From: Stropharia rugosoannulata
Lineage: Eukaryota; Basidiomycota; Agaricomycetes; Agaricales; Strophariaceae
Length of the DNA: 64,000 nucleotides
Assembly: GCA_028532985.1 (NCBI GenBank)
Contig: JANCIK010000001.1
Coordinates: 3,658,001-3,722,000 of the forward strand
Direction of reading: 5' to 3'
The translations under genes were made by a program, and so were the position numbers. This document shows positions 24,301 to 34,033 of this stretch, one piece after another (position 1 is the stretch's first letter; every line of letters starts with the position of its first letter). A model generated the notes under the pieces. It searched no databases and had not been told where the DNA came from. It saw nothing but the letters and a program-made list of their open reading frames with translations.

Positions 24301-24622
24301 TATGCCCACCAACTTCGTCCATACGGACCCTCGCAACGCCATCCTCCTGAACGCGGACCTCTAGTCCAAAGTTGATTTCGGGGTATAAGGAAGATTTGAC
24401 GGCAGCAGAGAATACCGCTGAGTCAGAGGATATATTGATAGATGATGTGTCCACAGAATAGGGCGACTTCCAAGACTTCGCCTCTCTAGCTCGGGTTGAG
24501 AGGGCGCGTCCACGTCTACAAAACCCAGATTGTGAGCATGTTTTAAAGTCGTGAGCCTTGAACGCCCATGCTTCCTGGGAAACAAGCAGAGTCAAGACTC
24601 CTAAAAGTGACCAGGCACGCAT
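21376..24622 (-). CDS. Glucosidase II alpha subunit (GH31)
   Basis: ER glucosidase II catalytic subunit, which removes the two inner alpha-1,3-glucoses from N-glycans and so controls calnexin-type folding cycles; equivalent to yeast Rot2. ATG 24622 gives a signal peptide ([20 protein letters not shown]) followed by the diagnostic [15 protein letters not shown] charged insert rich in Glu/Pro near 24000 precedes [11 protein letters not shown]. The GH31 domain shows [16 protein letters not shown] near 23400, [16 protein letters not shown] near 23310, the nucleophile Asp in IWNDMNE near 22905, and the [13 protein letters not shown] acid region near 22550. C-terminal beta domains follow ([26 protein letters not shown]) and the protein ends in WAIIIQ at 21376. 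Several short introns. No HDEL-type signal, as expected, since retention usually depends on the beta subunit. Confidence 0.95.
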
Positions 24623-25095
24623 GTTGCGTTCACCTTAAGAATACTGCCGTTTGGTTAAAGGATAGATAAAGAGCGACAGTAGTTGGTAGAGTGCCCCCGA
24701 ATTCCACGTCAAGGGGCTATGAGCACGTGACTTTCCGAGGCGGGCCGGCTGCCGTGCATTTCCCAGCTTATGTTTTGCCTGTGCTTTCCACTTACCAGTC
24801 CAATTGAGTTGGGCAAGGCTATACATCTCTTTACATGTCGATAAGCACGAAGAATAAAGAGGGTGATATCAGGATTCGAGGTTCGGTACTTACTTGACTT
24901 GTACTCGACTTGTACTTAGCACAAACTTTGCACAAACTTAACAATCCCCAAGCCGGCGGCACATTATTCCCACGGTTAATGACACACAGGTAGTACTTCC
25001 GTTGCCTTCAGCGTGCCTCAACTCAACGCCGCGCAGCATTGACCATACCCATAGCCAAAACCTCTGAACGGTCGATCCCCAAGTTCATCCCTACA
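24623..25095. promoter_or_regulatory. Shared divergent promoter region of glucosidase II alpha and clathrin light chain
   Basis: 473 nt between two divergent start codons, so it must hold both promoters. It contains two adjacent near-identical short pairs, GACTTGTACT repeated near 24896 and 24907, and GCACAAACTT repeated near 24919 and 24930. Their role is unknown. No TATA box is obvious. Confidence 0.5.
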
Positions 25096-26109
25096 ATGAG
25101 CGACCTGCTTGACGGCGACTTCAGTTCCTCTTTCACAGGTGGAAACAACGACGAGATCGACTTTGACGCTGCCGCGTCAGCTTTCCCTGATATCTCGCTT
25201 GACGGCAGCGGGCCCATACCCAACTTGCCTGCTGGGCGGACCAGCAGCGGATTCTCGTTCGAGGAGTTTGATGCCGAACCTGATCGCTCAGCAGTGAAGA
25301 TCACCGGTGACGATGAGATTGAAAAATTCGAGAACGAATTCCCGGATATTGAGGTGCCGCAGGTGAGTTTTGCTCATGCCTGCTGTCCAGGCTCCGCGTC
25401 ATTTTGCACATGGGGAGTTGCTGGTATTAAATGTAATGACATTCGACGTCCTGGAGCCTCAGATGTTTTAATTACATTGGCAGAAGACGATTATGAGCTA
25501 ACACGTATCAGTCGCAGTTCTCTGCTCCCCACCAACAAGCATTCACGCCGACATTCGCCCCCCAGCCCCAACAATCTGCGTACTCTGCGACCCCCATTCT
25601 GACTCAAACCATCGAAGACGAGCCTCAGGTCATTAAGTGCGCGTTTTCATGCTACTGGCCCCTGTATCTTAACTGATGGCCCTTGGCAGAGACTGGCGCG
25701 AGAAGCAACAGGCTGAGATAAAGGCTCGCGACGAAGAGTCCCATGCTCGCCGACAGGAGACTATAGACAAGGCCGAGCGCGCGATCGAGGAGTTCTACGA
25801 GAATTATGCAAAGAAGAAGGAGAGGAGCATCCGTGACAACAAGTGCGCCTCGTTGTCTGTTCCTATGCTACCCATTACTTACCCATTGGACATAGAAACT
25901 CGGAGGCTGAGTATCTTGCCGAACTCAATAGTTCGCTCTCTACAGGCACAACCTGGGAGCGCATCTGCAACTTGATTGAACTCCAGAATTCGCAAAGCAA
26001 AACTATTGCCCGGACGGGAGCTGGAACCACTGACCTGTCCCGTTTCAAGGAGGTTCTTCTGCGCCTCAAAAGGGAGGGAGATGCTGCGCCGGGCGCAGCG
26101 GGATACTAA
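25096..26109 (+). CDS. CLC1: Clathrin light chain
   Basis: Regulatory light chain of clathrin triskelia in vesicle coats at the Golgi and plasma membrane. ATG 25096 (MSDLLDGDFSS) is chosen; the open frame extends upstream only from a non-ATG codon. The N-terminal part is acidic and disordered with DFDAAASAFPDISL and SGFSFEEFDAEPD, then EKFENEFPDIEVP, which matches the conserved light-chain N-terminal pattern. After introns, the heavy-chain-binding helix follows: DWREKQQAEIKARDEESHARRQ, then KAERAIEEFYENYAKKKER at about 25690-25840, then EAEYLAELNSSLSTGTTWERICNLIELQNSQSK and the C-terminal SRFKEVLLRLKREGD. Stop TAA 26107-26109. About four introns. Divergent from glucosidase II alpha. Confidence 0.93.
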
Positions 26110-26379
26110 GCGTTTATCTTTTTGTTCGCTTTCTTTAGCTTAGTGCTGCTAGTAATCACGCTTTCTTGGATGGAATGTTATCCGATTCTGATGGTTCGTT
26201 GGAAATGCAGACCGGATATTATTATATAGGAGAGAAAAGTTCCTAAACGACGATAAGATATTCCACTGGCAGCTTGGATAGTTGACATAAATAAATTCAG
26301 CCGAGTATATATGCGAGGACTTTGTGCATGGACGCATGATTCGCGTCTGGGACAGCGATGCAGAAAGAACATCGTCTGA

Positions 26380-27687
26380 TCACATCTTTGCTTTTGTCGC
26401 ATTATCTGTTCCCGTTACTATGTCATTTATTTTTGTGTAAGCGGTACTCGGTCTACCTGTTGACCCAAGATTGACATGTTCTTGAATGAAAGTCACCATC
26501 TCCATGGCCAGCTTTTCCTTGACGCCATCCGGCTCGTTTTGAAGCTCGTGGTACCCGCCCTGTAGATTATTAGCATCGCGTAATAAATAAATAAAAACCG
26601 CGAACGGCCTTACAGGAAAGAGTGAGATCTTTTTGTCAGAGGCAGTGATTTTATCAATGAAACTTTGAGATGCTTTAGGATCAGTCACCTGGAGCGAAAT
26701 GAACAATGAATTCAATAACCTGTCAAATTCACCTACTTTGTCCTCAGTCCCATGAAAGATAATGACCTAGATCCAGTGAGTAGTTTGATCAAATGGGATG
26801 ATGCGAAGATTGCTTACAGGTAAGGCTGGCGGCCAGCGGCCAGTGTTCGCCTCTGACAAGAGAGCTTCGCCCTGCAAATGGTTGAATGCACTGTTAACAT
26901 CACAGGTGGCAACCTACGTTGGTCAGCATCTCGTTAATTCCCCGCAGACTGCCTGCCTGTTGTACTAGAGGATCCTTGAGGTATCTTTCGTTGACTTGTG
27001 GGTCGTGGGACAGGTGCTGCATATTCGTGAGTTGTTAAGTCGTAGCTGGACAATACAATCTGATGCTACCTCTGCCTTTACTTGCGCTGGAAACAGCATG
27101 TTGGGCATAACTATGCTCAACTTTCCACCAACCCATTTCATGGCCTTTGGAGCGGGCGTTGTCTGTTTGATGAGAGGACTAGTGGCAATGACGCCGCTCA
27201 GGGAGTCGATGGAAGACCTGTATTTGTCGCCTTGGATTGAAAATCCAAGAACTTCCCCTCCCCCCTTACGGGAAACTATCAACATTAATGCAGTGATATA
27301 GGGAATATAAAGACGCACCATAGAATGTCCCGCAAGAAACAAGGGGATACTTGGGAATGTGCTTCTTGCATGCTTTACGGCCCAGTCGACGTCGTCCATC
27401 TGCTCGTTCCATGATGTCTTCCCGTATGCACTGTGTTTGCTCTTTTTCCCCGTCTTGTCTTGAGCTGTCAGACCAAAGCCGCGCTGGTCGTAAGCAAAAA
27501 CAGCTATCCCGCTTGCGGTAAGGAGCGGATGGAAGTGCTCGTAGCGCCCGATGTGTTCAGCGAACCCGTGTACGGCAACAAGAGCGGCTTTAGGTGGTAT
27601 TTCAGAGGCCGGTAGGTACGTGCGGGTATATAACTTGGTGTTTTGAGGTCCTTGGAGCCATGCTTCGGTGTACGTTGAGCTCGCCAT
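26380..27687 (-). CDS. Monoacylglycerol-lipase-like alpha/beta hydrolase
   Basis: Serine hydrolase of the monoglyceride lipase family (yeast Yju3, animal MGLL), expected to cleave monoacylglycerols to glycerol and fatty acid, probably on lipid droplets or ER membranes. Start chosen at ATG 27687 (MASSTYTEAWLQGP), which matches family starts; the frame stays open to 27798. Motifs: VHGFAEHIGRYEHF (oxyanion-hole HG) near 27570, FAYDQRGFGLT near 27500, the nucleophile Ser in LAGHSM with GGG after an intron near 27305, the acid in HGTEDK/VTDPKAS near 26700 and the His in GGYHELQNEPD near 26540. Ends with NATKAKM at 26380. Several introns. Tail-to-tail with clathrin light chain with 270 nt between. 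Confidence 0.87.
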
Positions 27688-29344
27688 GTTGTGGAATGCG
27701 GGGTACGTGCGTAACTTTGTCTTCCAAAGATGGAAGAACATGCTTAATTTGGGAAAATCTCCGGAGCTTGCAGATCCTTGGAATTCAAGCTCCGCCAATT
27801 AAAACGTTCTCTTATTCCAACGCGATAACAAATACAATTTTACATATGTTTAGAGAAATATCGAGTCGGCTACTTGATTATTGTTGTATAAGACTTTGTC
27901 AAGATTGGTGCCAACTACTAATCAGAAATTCAAATGCCTGGGAGTCCGTCTGAGACGGTAAGTACTAAGGCTTCTTGAAGGCTCCTAAGAATATTCTCGC
28001 CATGTTAGCTGTACACACCCAGACGGTTAACCCGCAGCTCAAGTTTACATATTCATCCGGCTTTCGGAGAACGTCCTGTAGTACGCTTATGAAACTTCCA
28101 TAAACCTTACGACCAACATGCGGCGAACTTCTGCCTTGTCCAGAAAATCGTACTAACGGCTTTCAATGCGGGCGCGACAGATGCGGGAACTTCAAACGAC
28201 TCGGAGAAACTCACGTAGTGGTAAAGAAGGTTAAGGACAGGATTCAGCTTTTTTGTGTTTAGTGTGGCGCTCAAGCAAATCCATACCATTCAGACCTTTG
28301 TCACAATCATGCGTCCCTCTCGGTCCGAAGCACATCTTAGAATTACACAGCTCTTCCGTGGGCTGTATTTCTCGTTTCGTTGCTCACATGTAACAGTTGG
28401 ATAACAGACTCTGGCGGCCTAGTACTAATGATGATGCATGAAGAATGTTTCTGGAGGCATCCTCTATCTGACACTGAGTACTGAGTCACATATACCAGGA
28501 ATGCTTCTTCCACTTTGCTTGCCGAATCTCATATGGTACCGGGGGGTGGTAGCATGTCGAGCTGACTGTATGGATAAAGTATAACATCCACACTTAGTTT
28601 CAAATATTTTTAAACAAAGGCGTTCATGACACAGAGCATCACAGCACAGCACAATGTATATTTTTGCCAGTTCAGCCACAGATTGCTTTTTATTTTATTT
28701 TTAGCATCTGTTAGTAACCTTACCATATATTCCGACAACTTGAATACAATAGAAACATGGATACGAATCAAGAGTTATAATTCAAACACAAGGTCGTTCT
28801 TCATTGCGTTTAAGCCGGTGTGCATACACACGACTTTTGGGAATGGTCGCCGAAGGATACTAGTACTAGTGTGGTCACTTTTGCATAGCCTATCATTTAC
28901 AGTGTTGAGTTTGCAAGTACTATCCAAACTGTTTGATGTAATTATGGATGAGTGCTGAGATCTGAGAGCTAAGTTATTATAATCTCACCCAGACGCCTCG
29001 CGAATTAGCTCGAAGGGCATTCCAGCCCTAATGGTTTGATAGTATGCTGTTTTACCCAGTACACCTTCTGTGTCGTACCTCCGCAGGCGGAAGTACTAAT
29101 CTATTTTTACGAGCGGTACGCGCATCAGGCCATCATGCATCATCATGCATTAGTTATCTATTTATAGTGCAACGGCTACTCGATACTCATTGTGACTCTG
29201 TCGAATTGGGTTTTAGGTCTAGATGTTCGCGCATGATTTTGCATCCATGCTCATTCTACGGAGATATCATTGTTTAGCGGCGGATATCTTTACTCACTTC
29301 TCTTTCAGGTTCTGCCGCACTCGGTGACTGCGACACCGAAACCG
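27688..29344. other. Long intergenic region, no gene seen
   Basis: About 1.65 kb, divergent between the hydrolase (minus) and the small secreted protein (plus). Small open frames exist on both strands but none has a recognisable domain. A short CATCATGCAT-type repeat occurs near 29136-29152. No tRNA or transposon signature noticed. Confidence 0.5.
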
Positions 29345-29351
29345 TATAAAA
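29345..29351 (+). promoter_or_regulatory. TATA box of the small secreted protein gene
   Basis: TATAAAA lies 94 nt before the ATG at 29445, the normal spacing in fungal genes with a short 5' UTR. A strong TATA box suggests inducible or high expression. Confidence 0.6.
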
Positions 29352-29444
29352 GGACTGATCCAGAGACCTGAGCCTTCAGTCAGTTACAGCAACCAGACAC
29401 TTCAGACCGTCAATTCTCTCTACTCAAGCTTCTTCAAAAGAAAA

Positions 29445-30327
29445 ATGATGTCCTTCAAGTCTACTCTTTCTCTCCTCCTCGCCGCCGTCGTCATTGGTGC
29501 CAATGCCGAGACGCACACCGTTCACTTCACCAACAAGTATGATAGATTAATATGTCACCCTTCACGCGCATGGCTAACCAAGTCTCTTTTTAGCTGTGGA
29601 TTTGGAACTGTAAGTGTCTGTTAATTTAGTAGATCAGGAACTCAACCGTTCAACAATCTAATGCACCTTAGCCTACATTGATCCAAGGCGGAAATGTTCT
29701 CTCTACAGGTGGCGATTTCACTAGCAACGGTCCTTTGAATTCAGCTATAGCGTAATTAATTTATTCTGTTTTCTTGTACTTTGTTCTACTGCTGAAGGAA
29801 CGTTACAGATATCTCCAAACCGGCAACTGTGGGTTTAACGGAGAGGGATGCACCCTTCTAGAGACGACTTTAGTCAACCCCACGGCCCCCGGTAGTGGTT
29901 CCAGCACAGACATTTCGCTTATTGCTCCGTAGGTGCTTCTAACTAAAGTAAGGAGATGATGGTCTCATATACTGCTTAACCGAACAGACATGCCTTCTCC
30001 GTGGCTACTGGATTCGGGTGTGTTCCATGCGGACATCGGTGTAAGATGTTTTACTGATAAGACGGCCTTTGTCATTTAGATATTTTAACGGATGTGACGG
30101 AAGTGGCGCCGATTGTGAGTGAAGTCAATCATGTAGAGTCTAATGAAGTGTTACGATAACTCTCTATAGGCACAAACGCAAACTGCCCTGACGCGTTCAG
30201 GAGCTCTGGGGACACCACCGTACAGGTTGCGTGCCAAGCTGACAACGTACGTCTCCACTTATACGGATGAAAGCTGCTATATAATATTGAGTTGCAGGTC
30301 AACCTTGCTATCACATTCTGCGACTAA
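29445..30327 (+). CDS. Small secreted cysteine-rich protein, 'glycopeptide'/thaumatin-like
   Basis: Short secreted protein of about 150 residues, similar to the agaricomycete 'glycopeptide' family, which is distantly thaumatin/PR-5-like. Assembled by eye from at least seven short exons: 29445-29536 (MMSFKSTLSLLLAAVVIGANAETHT signal peptide), 29594-29609 (CGFGT), 29672-29751 (PTLIQGGNVLSTGGDF), 29809-29938 (YLQTGNCGFNGEGC), one from 29988 (HAFSVATGF), then GYFNGCDGSGADC, and the final TNANCPDAFRSS...VACQADNVNLAITFCD, ending TAA 30325-30327. At least eight cysteines, probably disulfide-bonded. All joins keep frame with GT...AG borders. The thaumatin-like features are the VHFTNKCGFGTP start and the CPDAF motif. 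Exact function unknown; the family is often discussed with host interaction or development. Confidence 0.8.
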
Positions 30328-31393
30328 TGGAACATTATTCCGAGTTGCAAGGCAAAGATCCCCTGGTAATGTTACTAGCTTATTTTAAATATTGGTGAAA
30401 GAAGTTTGCATGTAGAATATGTAGAATATATGCGACAAATATTTTATACTATTTTATGCCATCAAAAAATCACCAAGCTCAACAGGTCCTGTATATAACA
30501 CGAGTAAAAACAAGTTTCCCTCGTGGTTAAGCACAACTTACTAGTATAGCCTTCTCATCAGAGTCCAAATCGATCCATTCCAAATCAATTCACACGGGTA
30601 CCTTGGGTGCAAGTACGCGGCCTTTATGTGCGCCGTGACCGACGGTACGCGTTAGATGCGCGCTTATTCCTACGACAGCTGACATCGGCGCCGCGCAGCC
30701 TTGACCCGCCGGCGAAAGATTATATATACGCAGCGGATGCCTCTTAATACTATGTACGGTCTAGCGGTGATCAGCGGCTCCCCGGATTGTCCAAAAACAA
30801 AGGATCACCCGAGCGCCCATGCATGTCTGACACCACCGGATGATGATGGCAAAAGACCTTGAGCGGTCGAGCGTCCAAAATAACAACACTTGTACAGGAA
30901 TAAATACAGTACTTCCGTGAGCTCTGATACAGTGGGAATGAGTAACACTATAAATGACCATCCAAATATTTAAATATAACAGAACGGAAGAACAGCGGCC
31001 CAATATAATGATGTGTGTATATTGGTGTACATGGGCCGCCAGCAGGGTTTGATAGACTGGACCGGTACGACACACGCACTGATCAGAAGCGCAAGTAGAG
31101 ATCGTCCATGAGATAGGTATTGTTGGCGAGTAGAAAGACACAGTTGGGTACAGAGACGGTACAGATAGATGGGTAGACGTCGATCCCCAGTGAGGTTCTG
31201 GGGTAAATTGGCGGGATATAGATAAGTAGTAGTAGCACTGTATGTTTAGTAAGTCAGAGCCCAGCGAATACAATTGAACGCCCCCGAACAAGGAAAGGAT
31301 AGAAGAGGGAGGGAGAGAGAGAGAGAGAGAGAGGGAGGGAGGGAGGGAGAGAGAGAGAGAAATGCGGTGAACCATTCAAGTTAACCAAAGCAC
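30328..31393. other. Intergenic region with no gene seen
   Basis: 3' flanks of two convergent genes. A minus-strand open frame at 30761-31375 is largely a reading of the GA/CT microsatellite and is not credible. Confidence 0.55.
31301..31361. repeat. GA/GGGA microsatellite
   Basis: Sixty-one bases of purine-only (GA)n interspersed with (GGGA)n. It lies about 30 nt past the stop codon of the F-BAR gene, so on that transcript it would be a CU-rich 3' UTR tract. Confidence 0.9.
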
Positions 31394-33303
31394 TTAAAAT
31401 AAGCATACGAAATTACTGGGGAACACGTTGCGCCCTTCTACCCTTCTCGCTTCGTCCAGAAGCTCACCGCTCCACCAACCGTCATCAGGCGTAGCAGTAA
31501 CGGCAATAACATCTCCAGCTTGGAAATCGAACTCCTCCTCAATGGTAGCCGTGTAGTCATACAGCGCTTTAACTGATGATTGCATAATGGGGCGGGCAAA
31601 TAACGGGGAGATGAGTAAAGCAAGTCTGGTCATCAATAACGCGTACTTCCAAAGCAGATAGATTCTTACCGTAAAATAGAATCTTGTTGCCTTGCGGTTG
31701 ATTGTCCTGCTGCGTTGGGAGAGGAGGGGGCGGCGAATGTGATCGACCAGGCCCATAGGTGACTGTGTCAGGTAGTACAGGAAGCGGTTGCGACTCCCTG
31801 TTTATCTTATGGGCAGGCGATGGCGATGGGGTCCTGATCGAAGTCGACACGGAGATTGTGTCAGGTACTGGAGGTGGAGGATGATTGGGGGGATTGGTCT
31901 GCGGTGGAGACGCCGTTGATCGTCCAGGATAGCTTACCATACTGGCAGCACCATTTCCATCGCCGGAGTTGACTGATTGTGCATAAGGAGATCCCTTTCC
32001 GCCATTAATCCCTTGATGCCCGCTTGCAGCATGCACCGAATGTTGTGTATCATCAGCGGACTGGTGATGGCTATGGTGTGCATTCACATGTGGTTGACTT
32101 TCGGGATAATCAGGGGCGACGCGGCCAGTAACACGTTGATACTCGATGGTGCGCACAATGGGTGAGCTAGGTTGCTGTGGTTCCAGCAAGCTGCTGGAAG
32201 GCTGGAACTCGGTTGGAGTGATGATTGTATTGCCTGTGCCATACTCGTTGGCGAAATTCTCCACGTCCTTTTCTGGCTCTAGTTGATCTAAAGCAGTCCT
32301 GATCCGCTCACACGACTGATCGGTTTCAAATGAAATGAACAATGAATGTCAGCAAAAGGTGACTGTGGGAGGGGGAAACGTACTTGGTCGTCAGCCACAC
32401 AAATTGTGGATATATCATTAGCGTAGGTCCATAGAATATCCTTCATGAAATCCATCCTCTCTTCCTCCAGGTCCTGACACGAGTCACAAAACTCTTTCCA
32501 CTCTGTTTCCCATGAACGCACGAGCTCAAGTAGCTCCTTCGTAAATCTGGCAAAATCCCTCTCATTTCCAATCATCGTCTGCTTCGTGCGCTGCAGCTTC
32601 TGCTGCACCTTTTGCAGGTCACTCCCCTGCATATACGTGGACTGTTGTGTATACGAGTTGATTCGCAGGCAGTCGGCCTCGTATTTCTCCCGCGATTTTT
32701 TGACATATGATTCATGGACTTGCTTCTCCTTGAATTTGCGCTCAAGCGGTGCCTGGATGTTTCGCCGATGCGCTACCTGCTTCTGATGGAAAGCTGCAGT
32801 AGGAGCCTCCAACCCGACCCGTATTTGGTTCGCCAGTTCCAAGTGTGACTCGGCTTGGCGGTCGGTCTCCGCGCGCAGTGCGTCAAGCGAGGTTCGCAGC
32901 TCTCTACCCCCCGAGTTCAAGACACTTCCCAGTACTAATAATGCGTATCACTCACCCTATCTCGTCCCCTCCGATGGGAGCCTTTGCGAGTTTTGCCAGT
33001 CGATTGGCATACTCCTCCTCAATCACACACCTGCACAGCACCAAAGTAGTTCAGCAAGCAGACAGTGGGCCGGGACGGCAAATGGGCGCACCTCTCATTC
33101 CAGAAATTGCGCAGCTCGTCGGTCGTTTTGGAAGCGCCGCGCATCCTTGCAAACATGATGTTCGGTCCTGCATCGCCCGCGCCCCAGAAGGAATTGCAGT
33201 AATCTCTGGACGAGCTGCCGTTGAAAACATCAACGTCGGGTTGGCGTGGAGCGGCATAGCGAGCGAGGGAGGTGGCTGAGGGCTGCTGCGCGCGAGCTGC
33301 CAT
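31394..33303 (-). CDS. F-BAR and SH3 protein, Cdc15/Imp2/Hof1-like
   Basis: Membrane-bending scaffold of the PCH/F-BAR family, which in yeasts (Cdc15, Imp2, Hof1) organises the cytokinetic ring and septation. ATG 33303 (MAARAQQPSAT). The F-BAR domain starts at DYCNSFWGAGDAGPNIMFARMRGASKTTDELRNFW (about 33090-33210), continues with CVIEEEYANRLAKLAK after an intron, and then through a long coiled helical part (32400-32900) with DRQAESHLELANQIR, KFKEKQVHESYVKKSREKYEADC and EEERMDFMKDILWTYAND. A Pro/Ser-rich disordered linker follows (NPPNHPPPPVPDT, SHSPPPPLPTQQ). A C-terminal SH3 domain ends the protein: KALYDYTATIEEEFDFQAGDVIAV...DDGWWSGEL...NVFPSNFV near 31400-31570. Stop TAA at 31394. Single SH3 fits Cdc15/Hof1 rather than Bzz1, which has two. 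Confidence 0.88.
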
Positions 33304-34033
33304 GGTAGACTGTCGTGGTTTGCGCTGAGGAAAGGAAAAGGCCGGTATCGGGAAGAAAAAGGTTGACAGATGGGGTCCTGATGAGATGATCTTGTCCTCC
33401 CCTCCCCACGTGATTGTCCGTTGCGATGGGGAACATGCCGCCGACGTATCGTTTGGCGCCCATCCTCCACGGACGCATCCTGCCTTACGGCGCTTCGATT
33501 TCTGCGCCTTATTAATCTCCTCACTGCATCCGTGCCACCCCAGGCCCTCGCCAGCGCCGCGGATCGGACCCTTCCCACCCGTTCTCCTCGGTGGCAACGG
33601 CGACGACGGCGCCTCGAGCAGCGGCCGCTAATGGCCGCCGCCGCACCACTCACCGACTTGCATCGCTCAACCGCCGTTACGAGAGCTGCACGATCACGGA
33701 ACAAATGTCGCGGACAGGCTTAGCCACGTTAGAAGCGGTGCGGCGGTCGACGCGGACCCATCACCACCCCGGGTTACAGCATCTCGCCTTCACGAATCGC
33801 AGAAGAACGACGAACATCTCTTTGCTTTGTCTGGAGAACCGCCTTGGAGGATATTAGTCACAAATGGTTTTATACAGCTGATACCGAAAACATTTTCTAC
33901 AGGACACGCAGATCTTCTAGCCTAACGACCTTTTGTCCAACTCAATTAATTTGCCCATTCTTATCGTCGTAGAATAAACTCACCACAACGATCACCCACC
34001 GCAGTCCATATCTTCATGACCTACATACGCAGC
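33304..34033. other. GC-rich upstream region of the F-BAR gene, no gene called
   Basis: Contains overlapping Arg/Ala/Pro-rich open frames on both strands (33386-33857), which is what GC-rich, CpG-dense DNA gives by chance. It must hold the F-BAR promoter and the 3' flank of the Elp1 gene. Confidence 0.5.

Noticed and set aside
24894..24940. Short paired repeats as a CRISPR-like or mobile-element footprint
   Set aside because: Only two copies of each 10-mer, no spacer structure, no terminal inverted repeats; listed only as part of the divergent promoter.
30761..31375. Long minus-strand open frame of about 200 residues
   Set aside because: Its N-terminal part is only a translation of the GA/CT microsatellite, and it has no domain or splice context.
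33386..33857. Several overlapping Arg/Ala-rich open frames
   Set aside because: They arise on both strands in a GC-rich upstream region and show no conserved domain; treated as chance frames.
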